The notes under the pieces: generated by a model | The model's input: the letters and a program-made list of their open reading frames with translations, nothing else | Database searches by the model: none | Told to the model about the DNA's origin: nothing | Translations under genes and position numbers: made by a program | In this document: positions 12,701 through 23,977 of the stretch, one piece after another | Layout: each line of letters starts with the position of its first letter | Numbering within the stretch: position 1 is the stretch's first letter | NCBI RefSeq assembly: GCF_963576615.1 | Contig: NC_088716.1 | Coordinates: forward strand, 3,720,001-3,784,000 | Length of the DNA stretch: 64,000 nt | From: Watersipora subatra | Taxonomy: Eukaryota > Bryozoa > Gymnolaemata > Cheilostomatida > Watersiporidae | Reading direction: 5' to 3'

Positions 12701-15700
12701 GTCAAAATCTTACAGTTGTGAAATAAATCAAATGTTGGGTAACCAAAAGGCTTTTTATACATAATACGCAATATTTTCTTTTGAAACTTAATTAATTTGT
12801 CAAAGTGAACCCAAGAAGCATTTTCCCACGATTCTATCGAGTAGCATAATTTAGAGTGAATCAAAGAGTAGTAAAGCATTATCAGAATCTTTTTTGGAAC
12901 AGTAGTGCTTAATTGATCGAAAAAACAGTCCTGAAATAGGTCTTAAGTCAATCAGTAAATTGCATGTGTGTGAGGACCAACTCAAATTCTTATCAATTGT
13001 AATGCCTAAAAACTTAATTTCATCAACTTCAACAATATTTTTTATCATTTAAAGTTAATAAGTGTTCAAATTTAAAACTGTTCTGGTGGTTTTTGAAAAC
13101 AATGTAAGCTGTTTTGTCACAATTAATTGTTAGTTTATTTACTTCACATCAGTGGCTCAGTCTTTGAAGATCAGAATTAATTTTTGTGTATGATTCATTC
13201 AAGTCAGAAGAAGAAAAAAGCAAATTTGTGTCATCAGCATATAAAATTGGAGTTAGATAATGTAGAGATTGACAAAGATCATTTATATATAGTAAAAACA
13301 GAGTGGGCCTTAACACAGAACCCTGAGGCACACCGCATGTTATGTCGCAGGAATTAGAATATGAATCATTTATTTGTGTGACTTGAGTTCTATTCGACAG
13401 ATAACTATGGATCCAATTAATACTCAATGGATTAAAATTATAATTATTCAACTTGTTAAGTAATATATTATGATCAATGGTGTCAAATGCCTTACTAAAA
13501 TCTATGAAAATACTAATTAGACATTCTCTTTTATTAAAAGACTCTAGAATTTGATCAGTAAAAAAGAAAATTGCATTCGATATGCCTCTTCCTCGCCTAA
13601 AGCCAAATTGATTTTGATTGAGAAGGTTGTTGGATTCTAAGAAATCAAGAATTTGCTGATTTACAAGTTTTTCCAGTATCTTACTAAAAATAGGTAAGAT
13701 AGAAATAGGACGATAATTAGCACATTCGTCACAAGATCCTTTCTTATGTAGTGGAATAACTTTCGCAGTTTTTAATTGTGCAGGAACTTTCCCAGATTCA
13801 AATGAAAAGCTGATTATTTTAGATGGCGGCTCGGCTATAGCATAAAATATAGCTTTGGTAAATTTAGCAGAAATATTATCGAGTCCAGAAGATTTATTTG
13901 AATTCATATTTGACTGTATTAAAGTACTACGTTGTTCACATAGTCTGATTTACTTTTGTTTTCACAGAACAAAAGAAATGAACAAATCACAGACTATAGA
14001 GCTACAAGTGAAATCATAATTACATTTAAACCTCTTCTCACTAACATCATAGAAGTTTTTTGATAAACCATACAAAATTTCAGCATGTGACCAAACTAAT
14101 TTCTAATATACAGCACTCAAAGATTGTCAAAACATAGTGCCATAAGTTAAAATAAAAAACAGGTAAAAGTTAAATGTAAAAGTAATAACAAAATGTAAGT
14201 AAGTTGAACCATGTCAAGTGTAAATTAGAATAAGTTGACTTGTGTTTTCATGTCTCTATGGCAACATAATAATAAAACGTTTTTATATCACTTATAAAAA
14301 GAACAATGTGGGCAAACAGACCTATCATGCAGCCACAAATACTGCTGTTCCTGTTTTCATTGGCCAACTTTATACAGTTCTGCCCCAAACTCTCTTAATA
14401 TAATTTTTTTTATATAACTCAAGTGTTATATAAAACGTGTATACACTTATTTTTAGGGAATTTTTTATAACGAATTCATTTTACTGCTTTGCGTAACGAC
14501 CTGTAGTAATTTCTGTCAATATTTTGAGCTGTGAAATGAATTAAAGATGCGATCCAAGGTATTTTAACAGAAAACATTTGAAAGTGTTGTTGTTTGAACA
14601 AATAACTTTTGTAGGTATGTCAAGCTTCTATTGGGTTGTCACTGTAGAGTCAAAGTTACACATATTAAATCAATTTGGATTTTATGGCTACTAGTTAGCT
14701 TACTAGTTCTGTGTGCTGTGAGAGATTTTCATGAACAATCAGTATGTCAATAATTTTTCCATGAAGTGGTAAGGTGAACGAGTGGTGTAGTGATAGCTCA
14801 CTTGCCTTTGAATCTGATGCCCAGGGTTCGATCCCCATGCGAGTTTATATCTTTATCCTAATACTCTTAATGTGGCTTTGGACAAACATGTCTTATTATA
14901 GTAAGGATTGTCGTAACTTGCCCCAAATTATTACTGTTACTCAGCACACTAAACAGCTATTACTGTCACTCAGAAGCAGGTACTTGTTGCAAGTGGAATT
15001 TGGTTATGGAGCCAAACAGTTGCTTGAGTGCCGTTTGTAAACCACTCATATTCTTGCCTACATCTTCACAGATACATGCAGAAATTGGAGAAACATATCA
15101 ACACAGTAGAAGTGACATTAGATGAAAATCACTATGCCCGGATGCGTCTGCAGAAACTTATGCAAATTAATATAGTCTACAAAAGGCTACCAGAAATCAA
15201 CAACTTTCCGGCGCGCCTCCGGGTCTCCTGCGAAGCCCAGCGGTACAGACTCGAGCTTAACAGGTAATTATTGTTCTACTGTTTGGTAAGCCCAACCGCT
15301 TGTCACCAGGTCATCAAGTCATTTCAGTTATTTGTATCCAACAGAGAAAGTATACAGACAGAAATAAATGGTAAACTCGCAAGCCTAAGGGAAGCTTCTC
15401 AGCGAATTGATAACGAAAGACAAGTATGTTTTCATCTATATTTTCTATTAGAAGGAAATGCAGTACTACTACTAATACCACCAGTACTACTATTATTGCT
15501 ACTACTGCCACTATTGCTACTGCTAACACTACTATTATTACTGCTATTATTGTTACTACTACTATTACCGCTACTATTACTGTTACTACTCCTAATGTTA
15601 CTGCTACTACTACTACTACTACTACTATTATTACTGCTATTACTGTTACTACTACTATTACTGCTACTATTACTGTTACTACTACTAATGTTACTGCTGC

Positions 15701-15702
15701 TG

Positions 15703-15765
<63 letters not shown>

Positions 15766-15809
15766 TCACTACTACTACTACTATTACTACTACTATTACT
15801 ACTACTATG

Positions 15810-15846
<37 letters not shown>

Positions 15847-16886
15847 CAACTGCCACTACCACCACTACTAAAATGAAATTAAAACTATATTTATTTTAAG
15901 CTTTGAGGCTAAAGCAATGTTTGTTACAAGGCCTGAGGCTAAAGCTAAAACTATATCTATTGCAGGATCTATTACAAAATCGTATACAGTTGGCCAATGA
16001 CAACAGGACCTGCAATGCATGTGGCCTTGGGTGCACGATAGGTCTGTTTACAGGTGTAGTCTTATTAACTACTGGACTCATCTTCCTTCTAATTTATGGT
16101 GATGATGATCTCAACTCCATCAAGAACTCAAAGTTGTATAACCTTACAGACTGCGTTAGTGAAAATGAAACAGCATTGGCCCCTACTGACCTGGCAAATG
16201 AGATACTGGCCTATCTCATCACCTTGGATTGCCTTTCTTTTGCCTTCAACCTCATGAACATCGGCGTCCTTCTCTATGGTTTTTTGGTCTTGGTCACATT
16301 CCAGTCAAATTACAAAACATACAAGTTTACTGATACTTTTTACTGCCTTTCCTGTGGCGGATCTGTAATATTTTTGTCATTTTCCATTATTGCGAATTTA
16401 TCGACGGTGAAAGGAACGACAGTACGCGACTGGCATTACCTCACTAACACGACCTCCTCTATTGATGGCCGAGCGATTCCAATGAATACGACATTATTAG
16501 GGAATCCACAGTGCACTTCGCAGAGGGTGTCGGACTTTTCAAATTTTAATGTTGTTTATGAGATCTCACAATTGGTTCAGATTTTACTTTCGAGCTCTTT
16601 TGTGCTGCACGCGAGTCGTCTGCTCCCACATGGTAGGATGCAGGAAAACCATCACGTGAGCGAAGTGCTGCAGTTCCTCGGGGTCACCCATTTCTTCCTT
16701 TGGGCGATCAACAGTTTTATTTACAGTCCTCATGCTAAACAATTTTTCTACGTGGAAACCTTTTACTACGGGGCATCCGCGTTCAATGTCATAGCTCGTC
16801 TAACCTTTCCAATAATTGTTTTTTATCACTTTACAACTGCCTTACGGTGCTTAAAATTGTTTAACAAATATGAATCAAAACCGTAA
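6716..16886 (+). CDS. OTOP: Otopetrin-family proton channel (unit 1 copy)
   Basis: Otopetrins are 12-helix dimeric proton channels of the plasma or vesicle membrane. Exons: 6716-6734, 9192-9800, 10174-10338, 10744-11005, 15072-15263, 15345-15423, 15966-16886; phases all agree and the total is 2247 nt, 748 residues. The start MTFWNT is the first usable ATG, directly before a GTAAGT donor, but the frame is open a little further upstream. About six hydrophobic helices lie before and six after a charged linker rich in Gln/Glu (exons 4-6). Family hallmarks seen: EPYFAPFSLEFSLL (N-domain end), ITANMAIWLY, FFLWAINSFIYSP and FPIIVFYHFTTALRC (last helix). NLT, NET and NTT sequons fall in outer loops. 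Poly(A) signals at 17109 and 17138. The unit 2 paralogue has identical exon lengths. Selectivity and pH response cannot be read from sequence. Confidence 0.92.
6898..6958. repeat. Imperfect palindrome (unit 1)
   Basis: 'catagacctattaactgta' is followed after about 20 nt by 'tatagttaataggtctatg'. The same hairpin is at about 26426-26487. It lies in otopetrin intron 1. Confidence 0.7.
7068..7160. repeat. Interspersed ~95-bp repeat ('cattcctgaaatgg' family)
   Basis: The same sequence, ending 'ttcttattt(g/a)acagaacat', occurs at about 3090-3176, 22945-23036 and 26578-26672. A shorter piece is at about 2610. Two of these copies sit immediately before TIMM13-like exon 2. Confidence 0.75.
7258..7400. 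repeat. Nested palindromes in otopetrin intron 1
   Basis: A 34-nt perfect palindrome (7258-7291, arms 'ctcaatcataggttata') is followed by 'gcgacaattagctaattgtcgc' (about 7328-7349). A further inverted copy of 'ttctaaaataatattatttta' follows. Unit 2 retains only the right-hand part. Confidence 0.7.
7585..7662 (-). mobile_element. tRNA-derived SINE head (unit 1)
   Basis: On the - strand, 'gagcatagagcgctgaa' and 'ggttcaaatcc' stand in tRNA-like order; the latter is a perfect Pol III box B. The duplicate is at about 27010-27088. Confidence 0.5.
8278..9118. repeat. 17-bp minisatellite in otopetrin intron 1 (unit 1)
   Basis: Tandem 'gtggtatactactttag' units, alternating with longer 'ggtggtatttag' variants, about 840 bp. 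It ends only ~75 bp before the acceptor of exon 2 (9192). The unit 2 array (27643-27988) is less than half as long. Confidence 0.95.
10065..10149 (+). other. Exon-like segment not used in the in-frame model (unit 1)
   Basis: It is preceded by a good acceptor (ttgcag) and reads GINRRVEQENVQAYAYFY in the phase left by exon 2. Joining it to exon 3 breaks the frame, whereas exon 2 joins exon 3 directly in frame. In unit 2 the same segment is interrupted by a hairpin. It could be a relic or a rarely used cassette exon. Confidence 0.35.
11104..12291. mobile_element. Interrupted TIR element (unit 1)
   Basis: It corresponds to the left part of the uninterrupted element at 30241-31022, beginning 'tacagtcatacctctacat'. 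A non-LTR fragment splits it at 11126, and a second retroelement has replaced its right end. It lies in the otopetrin intron between exons 10744-11005 and 15072-15263. Confidence 0.7.
11127..11820 (+). mobile_element. 5'-truncated non-LTR retrotransposon (fragment A)
   Basis: The frame ending at 11608 matches the C-terminal tail of jockey/CR1-type ORF2 proteins: NSKISYCLDSWGNAP, then a Gln-Lys region, KLYQYKILLIAHSKFY and VPSQWNSLPIDL before the stop. A short 3' UTR with an (AC)n tail follows. Unit 2 keeps the empty site: 'ctctacat' runs straight into 'acgagtgccc', and 'acat' is repeated at both ends of the insertion. Endonuclease and RT domains are missing, so it is dead on arrival. Confidence 0.88.
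12292..13936 (-). pseudogene. Broken non-LTR retrotransposon with reverse transcriptase (fragment B)
   Basis: On the - strand the frame 13907-13149 is an RT core: NKSSGLDNISAKF, VIPLHKKG, NYRPISILP, FGFRRGR, FIDFSKAFDTIDH, GVPQGSV and the catalytic YADD. It continues in other frames through KFLGITIDKNLSW (about 13048-12851) and HSKLCYSIESWENA (12879-12532), ending near WNKLPASLK. At least one in-frame stop near 13148 and frameshifts near 13045 and 12870 inactivate it. The endonuclease and the start of RT are missing. Relative to unit 2, it replaced about 290 bp, including the right end of a TIR element. The clade is probably jockey/CR1-like; the exact family is not determinable here. Confidence 0.9.
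14770..14846 (+). mobile_element. tRNA-derived SINE head (unit 1)
   Basis: 'gagtggtgtagtgatagctc' carries a box-A-like core, and 'gggttcgatcccc' contains a perfect box B (GGTTCGATCC). The duplicate is at 31872-31948. It is directly upstream of otopetrin exon 5. Confidence 0.6.
15455..15870. repeat. (CTA)n-type trinucleotide repeat in otopetrin intron 6 (unit 1)
   Basis: About 400 bp of imperfect ctactactatta units, 32 nt after the exon 6 donor (15424). No stop occurs in the exon frame across most of the repeat. The unit 2 counterpart, 32595-32940, differs in its distal part. Confidence 0.95.
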
Positions 16887-18365
16887 AATCAGCCACTCCA
16901 GGGGAATTGCAGTTTTTTTATTTTCAGAAAATGACTCATTTCGACATCGCAACACATGGCGCTAAACCTTTACGCATGGCATGAAATAAGCTGCTGCAAT
17001 CACAGCTGACTTGAAATTGCTTTCTGGTTTGGTCAGCCGCAACCGAACATTAAGTTCTGATTGGCTAATATGTTACTGGCTTTTAGATTATACAAATCGT
17101 TTCTCAACAATAAAAAGAATTGCAGTAAAAAAGCAAGAATAAAGTCTTCTGAGACTGTCTTCTTGCCATGTTTATTGTGTTTATTAGCAAAATTATTTTT
17201 CACCCAACTTTTACGCTAACAGATAAAACTCCTCTGTTTGGCTTCATAGACTGTGTCTTTGCTAACTTAGATGTTTGTTCTATTATTCAACTAAACTCAG
17301 ACCTTTGGAATTTCATAGCCAATGCAATACCAAGTCTTTCACACAATTTTGGTCATCAAGGTGACAAATTTCACCTTTTAGAATTAAATTGACATCTAAT
17401 GATAAGTTATTTTAAACCTTTTACTATGTATAAATTTCATTGCAACTCGTCGAGTCATTTCACATTGGCTACGTTAAAATGTATTGAGTTAAGAATCTTT
17501 GATATCATCCTAAATCTGATAAAATGAGCTTATGAAGTGGTATTGCTTACATGGTAAATGTTTACACTTCCTGTTTTGTAAGAATGCAGCTACTGGAACC
17601 ATAGGAAATGTAACTCATGTAAATATACATTTTCACTGCCAAGACAAAATCATATCTGTTCAACTTTCTGCTAGCAACTATCAACATTATAGCTGACGTT
17701 TATATTATTTATTTTCATATTTGTTATTGATCCATTATAATACAATACATAATAATGTATTACAGATAGAATATGCATCTATCGCTTAGTTAATACTGAT
17801 AACTGCTACAGTTGAAATAAATTTTGATTGTTCTCTAATTAATTTTGTTGAACAACATAATACTATACGTAATTAGGTATTATTTACCTACATATGTATA
17901 AATATAAATCTCAGAGTCTATCAGTCATAGCGCAAAATCTTTAAAAATGAAAAAACTGCTGCGCACTGGATTTGAACTCGGAACAGATATTTATCCGATA
18001 CTCTAAATTGTTCAACTAGCTATACTATGGAATTAACTGTGCACATACTTAGTGCATCTGCCAATCTTTCGCGACTTCCCTTTGCTTACCATTTTAGCTT
18101 GTGGAAGGCATAAAACCGTACCAGAAAAAAAAATATGTGCCTACATGTGAAGGAAAATGGTTAAACTATTGCAACACTACTGCAATCAGTATAGAGCTGT
18201 AAAATGCACTGCAGCCAGTACAGTATCAATTACACAGAAATAAACACAATACATAGAAACAAACGCAGTACACAGAAATAAACAAACACCTTAAATTAAA
18301 ATTTAGAATAGTGAATGTTGTATATGTTGATTAAAAGTAAATGTTCTGTTCAATAATTCTTTTTA
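16887..18365. other. 3' UTR and non-coding tail of unit 1
   Basis: Candidate poly(A) signals lie at 17109-17114 and 17138-17143. The remainder is AT-rich, without a supported exon. A tRNA-like head on the - strand lies at about 17958-18032 (box B 'agttcaaatcc'), followed by the decayed end of the duplication. Confidence 0.55.
17958..18034 (-). mobile_element. tRNA-derived SINE head (unit 1)
   Basis: On the - strand 'gtatagctagttgaacaa' and 'gagttcaaatcc' are spaced as in a tRNA. The duplicate is at about 35068-35148. Confidence 0.45.
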
Positions 18366-18629
18366 TTACCCACTGGGCATCCACTTATATACAATAACTA
18401 GCTGTGCCTCCTGGCGGTGCCTGAGTATTAAAAATCAGCTTATAAACAATGAGAAGTGATGAGATTTGCTTGCCACTTGCTGGCAGGCTACTCTCCAGCA
18501 AGTGGCAGGCTATTGTCAAGTGGCCTGGCACATTGCCAATGGAAAATTCTACTACCTTAGTAAGCTTCAAATGCCGGTAGGCAATGACATTGCGTCAGCA
18601 TTGTTGCCCAGTTAGGCTATGCTACTAAT

Positions 18630-18785
18630 AGCTATAGCTATATATATAAATATATATATATATATAAATTTAAACATATATATATATATATATAGTACAT
18701 AAATATCTATATAGTATATAAATATTTATATATTTATATATATATACTGAGCCGTTATATACAGTATATAACGCTCAGCCGCCTC
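18630..18785. repeat. AT microsatellite and hairpin
   Basis: (TA)n tracts at about 18645-18745, then 'gagccgttatata' paired with 'tatataacgctc' (about 18750-18779). Confidence 0.75.
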
Positions 18786-18932
18786 GTCTTTCCATCGGTT
18801 ATCGGAAATGAATGCCTTCCTGCATTGGATATCTCGCTTGCCAATGAAATTGTGGTTGCATGGGACACACAATCTAGTCTGGCCTACTCGGTGGAGTCAC
18901 TCCCTCATGGCACTGTTCAGGACCATCACTGA
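18775..18932 (+). pseudogene. Short protein-like open segment, unidentified
   Basis: A frame of about 50 codons, ending TGA near 18932, reads NECLPALDISLANEIVVAWD with protein-like composition in an otherwise AT-rich spacer. No family was recognised. It may be a scrap of the same broken gene as the exon-like piece at 19198. Confidence 0.25.
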
Positions 18933-19197
18933 TTTCAAAGTCTGTTCGCTAGAAAATATTTAATTTTTCATCACTCTCTATCCAGGACAGTCTACTCATG
19001 ATGACGCATGTTTTCTTCTTTTAAAATTGAGCTCTAAATATGTTTTACATATGTTCTAGATTTTTGTGGAACAGTATATCATTTTTTTGACACCTGTCAA
19101 CAATACTTTGGTTATGGTTTAATTAAGATGTTAGTGCGAAAGCGTCATTTATATTTACGTGACTGTCAACCAACTCTAGCTTTTTTTTCCTTGTACA

Positions 19198-19313
19198 AGC
19201 TTACCTGGGAGCATGGGGTTTAGCGGATGCAGAGCGTCTTTATCAGGATTGAAATGCAATCCATATAGCTGTTAGTCCAGGTGCAGTAACAGAAAGTCTT
19301 GGGAGCATTATGG
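19198..19313 (+). pseudogene. Broken exon-like relic with an in-frame TGA
   Basis: Between an AG (acaag) and a donor-like GTTAGT the frame reads AYLGAWGLADAERLYQD, TGA, then NAIHIAVSPGAVTESLGSIM. The composition looks coding and the single TGA could be a decayed Trp codon. No family was recognised. Confidence 0.35.
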
Positions 19314-19570
19314 GTTAGTTTCATATTTCAAATTCACAGAGTATGTTGACTAGACCAACATGGCTTCAAGTAGATCAACATGGCTTGAGTGTGTTGCTGT
19401 AGAGTAGGGAAGGGTGGACACGTTGCAACCGAAAATGCATTTTTTGCTGCAAAGTTTCCCTAAAATATTGGAATATAATTTAAATAATCGCATAGAATGC
19501 AGAAATATGTTTTACATATGTATGCCAATTCTGCTGGTTGTATACTTTGAAAAATATAACATAATTACTA

Positions 19571-19633
19571 GTTGCATAATTGGTGTGTCAACGTGTCCCG
19601 GTAGGGCTACGTTGACACAGCAATTATGCAACT
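19571..19633. repeat. ~25-bp-arm hairpin
   Basis: 'gttgcataattg' ... 'gtgtcaacgt' is mirrored by 'acgttgacac' ... 'caattatgcaac' around a GC-richer loop (tcccggtaggg). It may be a tiny foldback element. Confidence 0.75.
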
Positions 19634-21667
19634 GGTGCAATTGACCATGACGTCCTTGACTTTCATTGTAAATTTTTGTTTTAGACTTGTCTTTCCTTGG
19701 AATTTATTTTCAATCAAACAATTCAAATTGCCACTATTTATCTGAGCAAGAAAAAATTGACAAGAGTTAGCTATAAACTTCAGAACACTGTACAGCAATC
19801 ACGACAAACAAACTTCCACAGTCTTTGTGATGCCAATAACTTGTGATAGGAGATATCTAAGTGATGTCAGTGTTTACAGTGAAAAGATTCATTACTCCAT
19901 TTAATAGCACAACTTGCTTTCTGAAGGTTAATCTTCAGCTTCCCATTTTTATTTAATCAAAGAATTTTTGGCACTTTTCGTTCATTTTCTGTTATATATT
20001 TTGTCTGTCTGTGTCAAATAACAATATAGACATCAACACACAATAGGCCTGTTCTATCAGTAGCATGTCTCTTATGTATATGATGAGCCCAACAGAAGAA
20101 ATAGAAAAAACATTTTTCTGAGGCATCCCAATGTTACAGGTTATGTTAATTTAATCATTCATTTGGAGATTCGTTTTTCTCCGTAAAGAAAAAAAACTGA
20201 CCACTTGACAGTTGCTAAAATTAGTAAATCAGACATGATGACTGGTGGTGTTAAGTACCTTCCGCAGATCCAAACAAAGAACTGCGGGTACAAGTTCAGT
20301 TTTCACTTGATGTCATGTTAGTGAGCTATTGGAGAGAGTAGCTATTGGAGAGAGTATGTGAGAGTTCTCCTATCTCGGCCTAAACGACATTTGGGATTAC
20401 ACATCATAGCTCAACTATCAAGCATAGACATCGTTCCAGGATACTGTTCAGTGTTTTACCAGCCTATAAACTGATTGTTACAGGTCTGTAACAATGTGGT
20501 TCACTGCAAGCAGTCCCTGGTCTAGGCAGGAATATAACCAGATCGGAAACATTTCATCATCATTTTTAACGTTCTCTACCAACAATGTAGAGCAATCACC
20601 AAGTTTTTTCCTGATTCAGAGTTTTAATTATTGCAAGTAGCAAAACTAGGCTCTGGCTGCTTTTCAGCTGATTTTTTTTCAGAAACTTTGTTACTATTTT
20701 GATTTTTTTGTTTCTTGAAGTTCATTGATGACATCTGCTTCAGTTGTATTTTTGTAAAGAAACTGTTATGGAGGACTCTGTATTAGTTTGGGTCTCACCT
20801 GCCGACATGTTTAAAGTTTGCATATGCATTGATTCAAGTTTGATTTGACATCATGATTGAGTGTTTGGCTTGCAGCACCTTGGGTACTAGTAGTTTGTAT
20901 GCAGCTTTTGATTAGTGAGGAGAGTTTGGCTGCTTCCTTGAAGATCATTTACTCGTGATTTAACATGGAAAGTGCTAGTAATTTAAGAGAGCCAAGTTTT
21001 TAAGTGGTTACCACAATGTTGTTTGTGAAAAAAATTTATGCTACTGCTATACATATCGATGCATAATGACATTCCAGTGTCGCTAAACTGAACTCCTTTG
21101 TGCATATCGGTTGAAGGTGTCAACCACTATTTCTGAATTTGTTCTTTTTATTTAGAGGAAAGTTATTTATCCTTATATGTCACAACATTGTCATGGTACT
21201 GGCATGTGAGGGCTTCTTTCACTATAAAGGTTTGAGTTTTTCCACTATACAGGTTTGGGTTTTTCCACTATAAAGATTTGGATTTTCCCATTTTTTGCCT
21301 TAACATTGTTCTTCAATTTTGTTGGTATTTATATTTACCTCTGCAAAGGTCTAAGCTGAGTGCAGTATGATAGTTGAGCAAGTTGGGGGCCTGTTTTGGA
21401 CGGTTCTTATTAGGGTGAGAGAGCTCAACTCTAATAACATTACACTATTACCTTTGGGAATTGATGACACCAGTAAGATATCTTTTGGCAAGTTATTTTG
21501 ACTATTATTACGAATAGGTTGATATTCATGCATGAATTATTTACATTACTGGAAATAAAATAAATAGTGTTATCCTGTATCTAAAACTACTCAAGATTTG
21601 AGCGTGAGAACTTAGGTGAAGAATACAGTACTAACAGTAATTAATAGTACTACCACACATTCTTTTG

Positions 21668-21735
21668 GAGCAGCCGTGGTCTAGGAAGACCGATCTACAA
21701 ACAGCAGATTAAGGTTCAGTTCCCAAAAAAGTCAA
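21668..21735 (+). mobile_element. tRNA-derived SINE head (unit 2)
   Basis: Copy of 1770-1836, with 'gagcagccgtggtctagg' and 'aggttcagttcc'. Confidence 0.45.
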
Positions 21736-22213
21736 TGGTGGGGACAGTAATGAAATTCAACACTTAAATTCGCAACTGGGCATGTCTCCAGTTGTCGAGG
21801 TTCCCTTACTGTAATGTTTATAGAAAACCCACAAAAGTGCTGCATTGTGAGATTGTTGTGTGACATTGATTTTACTGTTGCATGGAGTGACAATGAGATG
21901 AGAATAAATTTAGCTTCAGATTTTATTTCAATATGATGTCACGCACGCTTTCAATACCGTGAAGCCACAATTTGTAATTGTGGCTAGATATACACACCAA
22001 ATTATTATAAATTTATACACACTGCCTAATAAAAAGCAACATTACAAGCAAGTTACATAATAATACAGTTATTTCAATGAGCGTTATCATAATACAGATA
22101 ATATGAACCAGAAGTATTAAAAGCAAGTCATATTTTAATAAGAATATGAGTGTGTAACAAGATAGTAAGTCAATGTAATAAAACAAGTAAAATGACTAAC
22201 CTATGATGAATCA

Positions 22214-22531
22214 GAGTGCCCCGAGTTTGCAAGCCGAGTTGATAAACCGAGTTATATTTACAAACTTGAGTTTGTAAATATAAGGTGCAGTATACTGGTA
22301 TTACTGGTATTACGGTAGCATAACGGTAGATCGGGTTATATTAACAATGGTACACCGGCAGGCACCCATTAGCTAAGAGAAATTAAACTATGTATGTATG
22401 TACTGTAAAACTAGAAGTTATGACAGATTAGAGTGTCCCGAGTTTGCGACCCGCGTTAATAAACCGAGTTATATTTACAAAATCGAGTTTGTAAATATAA
22501 CTCGGTTTATTAACTCGAGTTGCAAACTCGG
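22214..22531. repeat. Truncated and complete foldback palindromes (unit 2)
   Basis: At 22214-22280 one full arm and part of the second of the 2345 family are present. At 22438-22531 a second, full palindrome has arms starting 'ccgagtttgc'. Each is preceded by 'agagtg(c/t)cccg'. Confidence 0.8.
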
Positions 22532-23041
22532 GGCGCTATAAGGCTCCATACTAACCTGTACTTCTTTATTAAACAATCTCTAGAGTATATATATGTACCT
22601 TCTGCCATACAGTCAAATATGGTCAGTTTTCTGTGACAGACTATAGTTCTTAGGTCTCATATCTGCTCAAGCTATACTGAGAGTTACAAAAATTGATAAA
22701 ACCAGTGTAAATTGACACATGAAAAAGGATATTAATTATGTCATCATTGATGATTCTAGTAATCATTTTTACAGTTAGCCATCAAGAATTTATGTTTAGG
22801 CTGAGGGCAAAGAAAAATAGTATATTGCTATGACTTGTAGTGTAGATTCCACTAGTATGTGTATACATATAGGTTAATGTATATTGTATGAGTGGGAACT
22901 ACTATATATTCTAAGAATACTATATGTTCTAGTACACAAACGTACTAGAACATTCCGAAAATGACCTTTCCATAAGTGACTTGTCTCATCAAAACTCTAC
23001 TGCTACCAATCATTGTAATTTTTATTTGACAGAACATACAG

Positions 23042-23977
23042 GAGAAATGCTTCAAAGTGTGTGTCACCAAACCTGGGACATCTCTGAGTGGGTCTGAACA
23101 GGCAAGTCATATTGTGAATTACTAACATTCCTACTTAAAACGGTTAATGACAGAATTTGAACTCATTTTCTCACCTTTCAAAGATCCTCTCCCTTAAAAC
23201 TCTTTCTTTCATGGAACGTTTTATCATTTGTCTATATAGCGGTTACTCTGTGACCTCTGTTAGGATCACCTCTACATATGAGTTCTACATAGCATGAAAT
23301 TTAAACAACCACACATCTAACATACGAAGTGATTCCGATGTTTGAAATTTCTTGAACCATTCCAGTATTTCATTTAAGACTAAGGAAGCCAGTGGAAACT
23401 AAAAACTAAATGCTAAAATCATGAAAACTATATAAATTAGTTTAATTTAAACTTGACCTGGTGTAAATTAAGAGTGAATAACACCATGTATATTTATTAT
23501 TGACTCTAACGCTGAACGTATGTATTGCTTAGCGTAGGCTTCAGTTCACGTACCTATAGAATACAAAAACAATAAAAACTACTTTCTATCGGTTTTTGCT
23601 TTATTGTTTGAGAGTTTTTCAAGTAGTTTGGCATAATGTGTATGTTTCAATGCTACTATAATTACTTGAAGTATTCAACTTTGGTATTTTTGATTACGGA
23701 GCGAATTAAACAAATTGCCAAATATTCTTATTAGAGGATTTGTTCCAACATATGAAGCAGTTATTGAAATGGATGTGAACCTTGCGTGTCAAGGCTTGAT
23801 TGTACTACTGACATGCTGTGACAGTGTGTGTACAGTTATCTGAACCTTTCTATTGGCTGTTTCTTTTAGAAATGTCTCGGGACATGTATGGACAGGTACT
23901 TGGATGCTATGCAAGTCGTTGAGAAGACTTATCTCACACGATTACAACAAGAAGGAGGTGGTAGTGGAGGCTTGTGA
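23042..23977 (+). CDS. TIMM13: TIMM13-like small Tim chaperone, last two exons (unit 2)
   Basis: Exons 23042-23101 (EKCFKVCVTKPG...SGSEQ) and 23870-23977 (KCLGTCMDRYLDAMQVV...). The protein part is identical to unit 1 except Asp to Glu at the first residue. The same GC-AG intron is present (GCAAGT donor at 23102), 768 nt long against 1216 in unit 1. AATAAA is at 24172-24177. No first exon was found between the left limit of unit 2 and this exon. The copy is therefore either a 5'-less duplicate or is spliced from a distant upstream exon. Both CX3C motifs, needed for the disulfide-bonded hairpin of small Tims, are intact. Confidence 0.82.

Larger units (their letters stand above)
425..18365. 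repeat. Tandem segmental duplication, unit 1
   Basis: About 18 kb that aligns, with small differences and several insertions, to 20255-35475 in the same orientation. It contains TIMM13-like exons (3181-4564) and a complete otopetrin gene (6716-16886). It is longer than unit 2 mainly because of two retrotransposon insertions (11127-11820 and about 12292-13936), a longer 17-bp minisatellite at 8280-9115, and an extra ~440 bp near 3690-4130. Similarity fades near 18365, just after 'gaatgttctgttcaa'. Confidence 0.92.

Noticed and set aside
15271-15899. Long leucine-, threonine- or valine-rich open frames on both strands
   Set aside because: They are trinucleotide-repeat artefacts inside an otopetrin intron. 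Only the first piece (15345-15423) is an exon.
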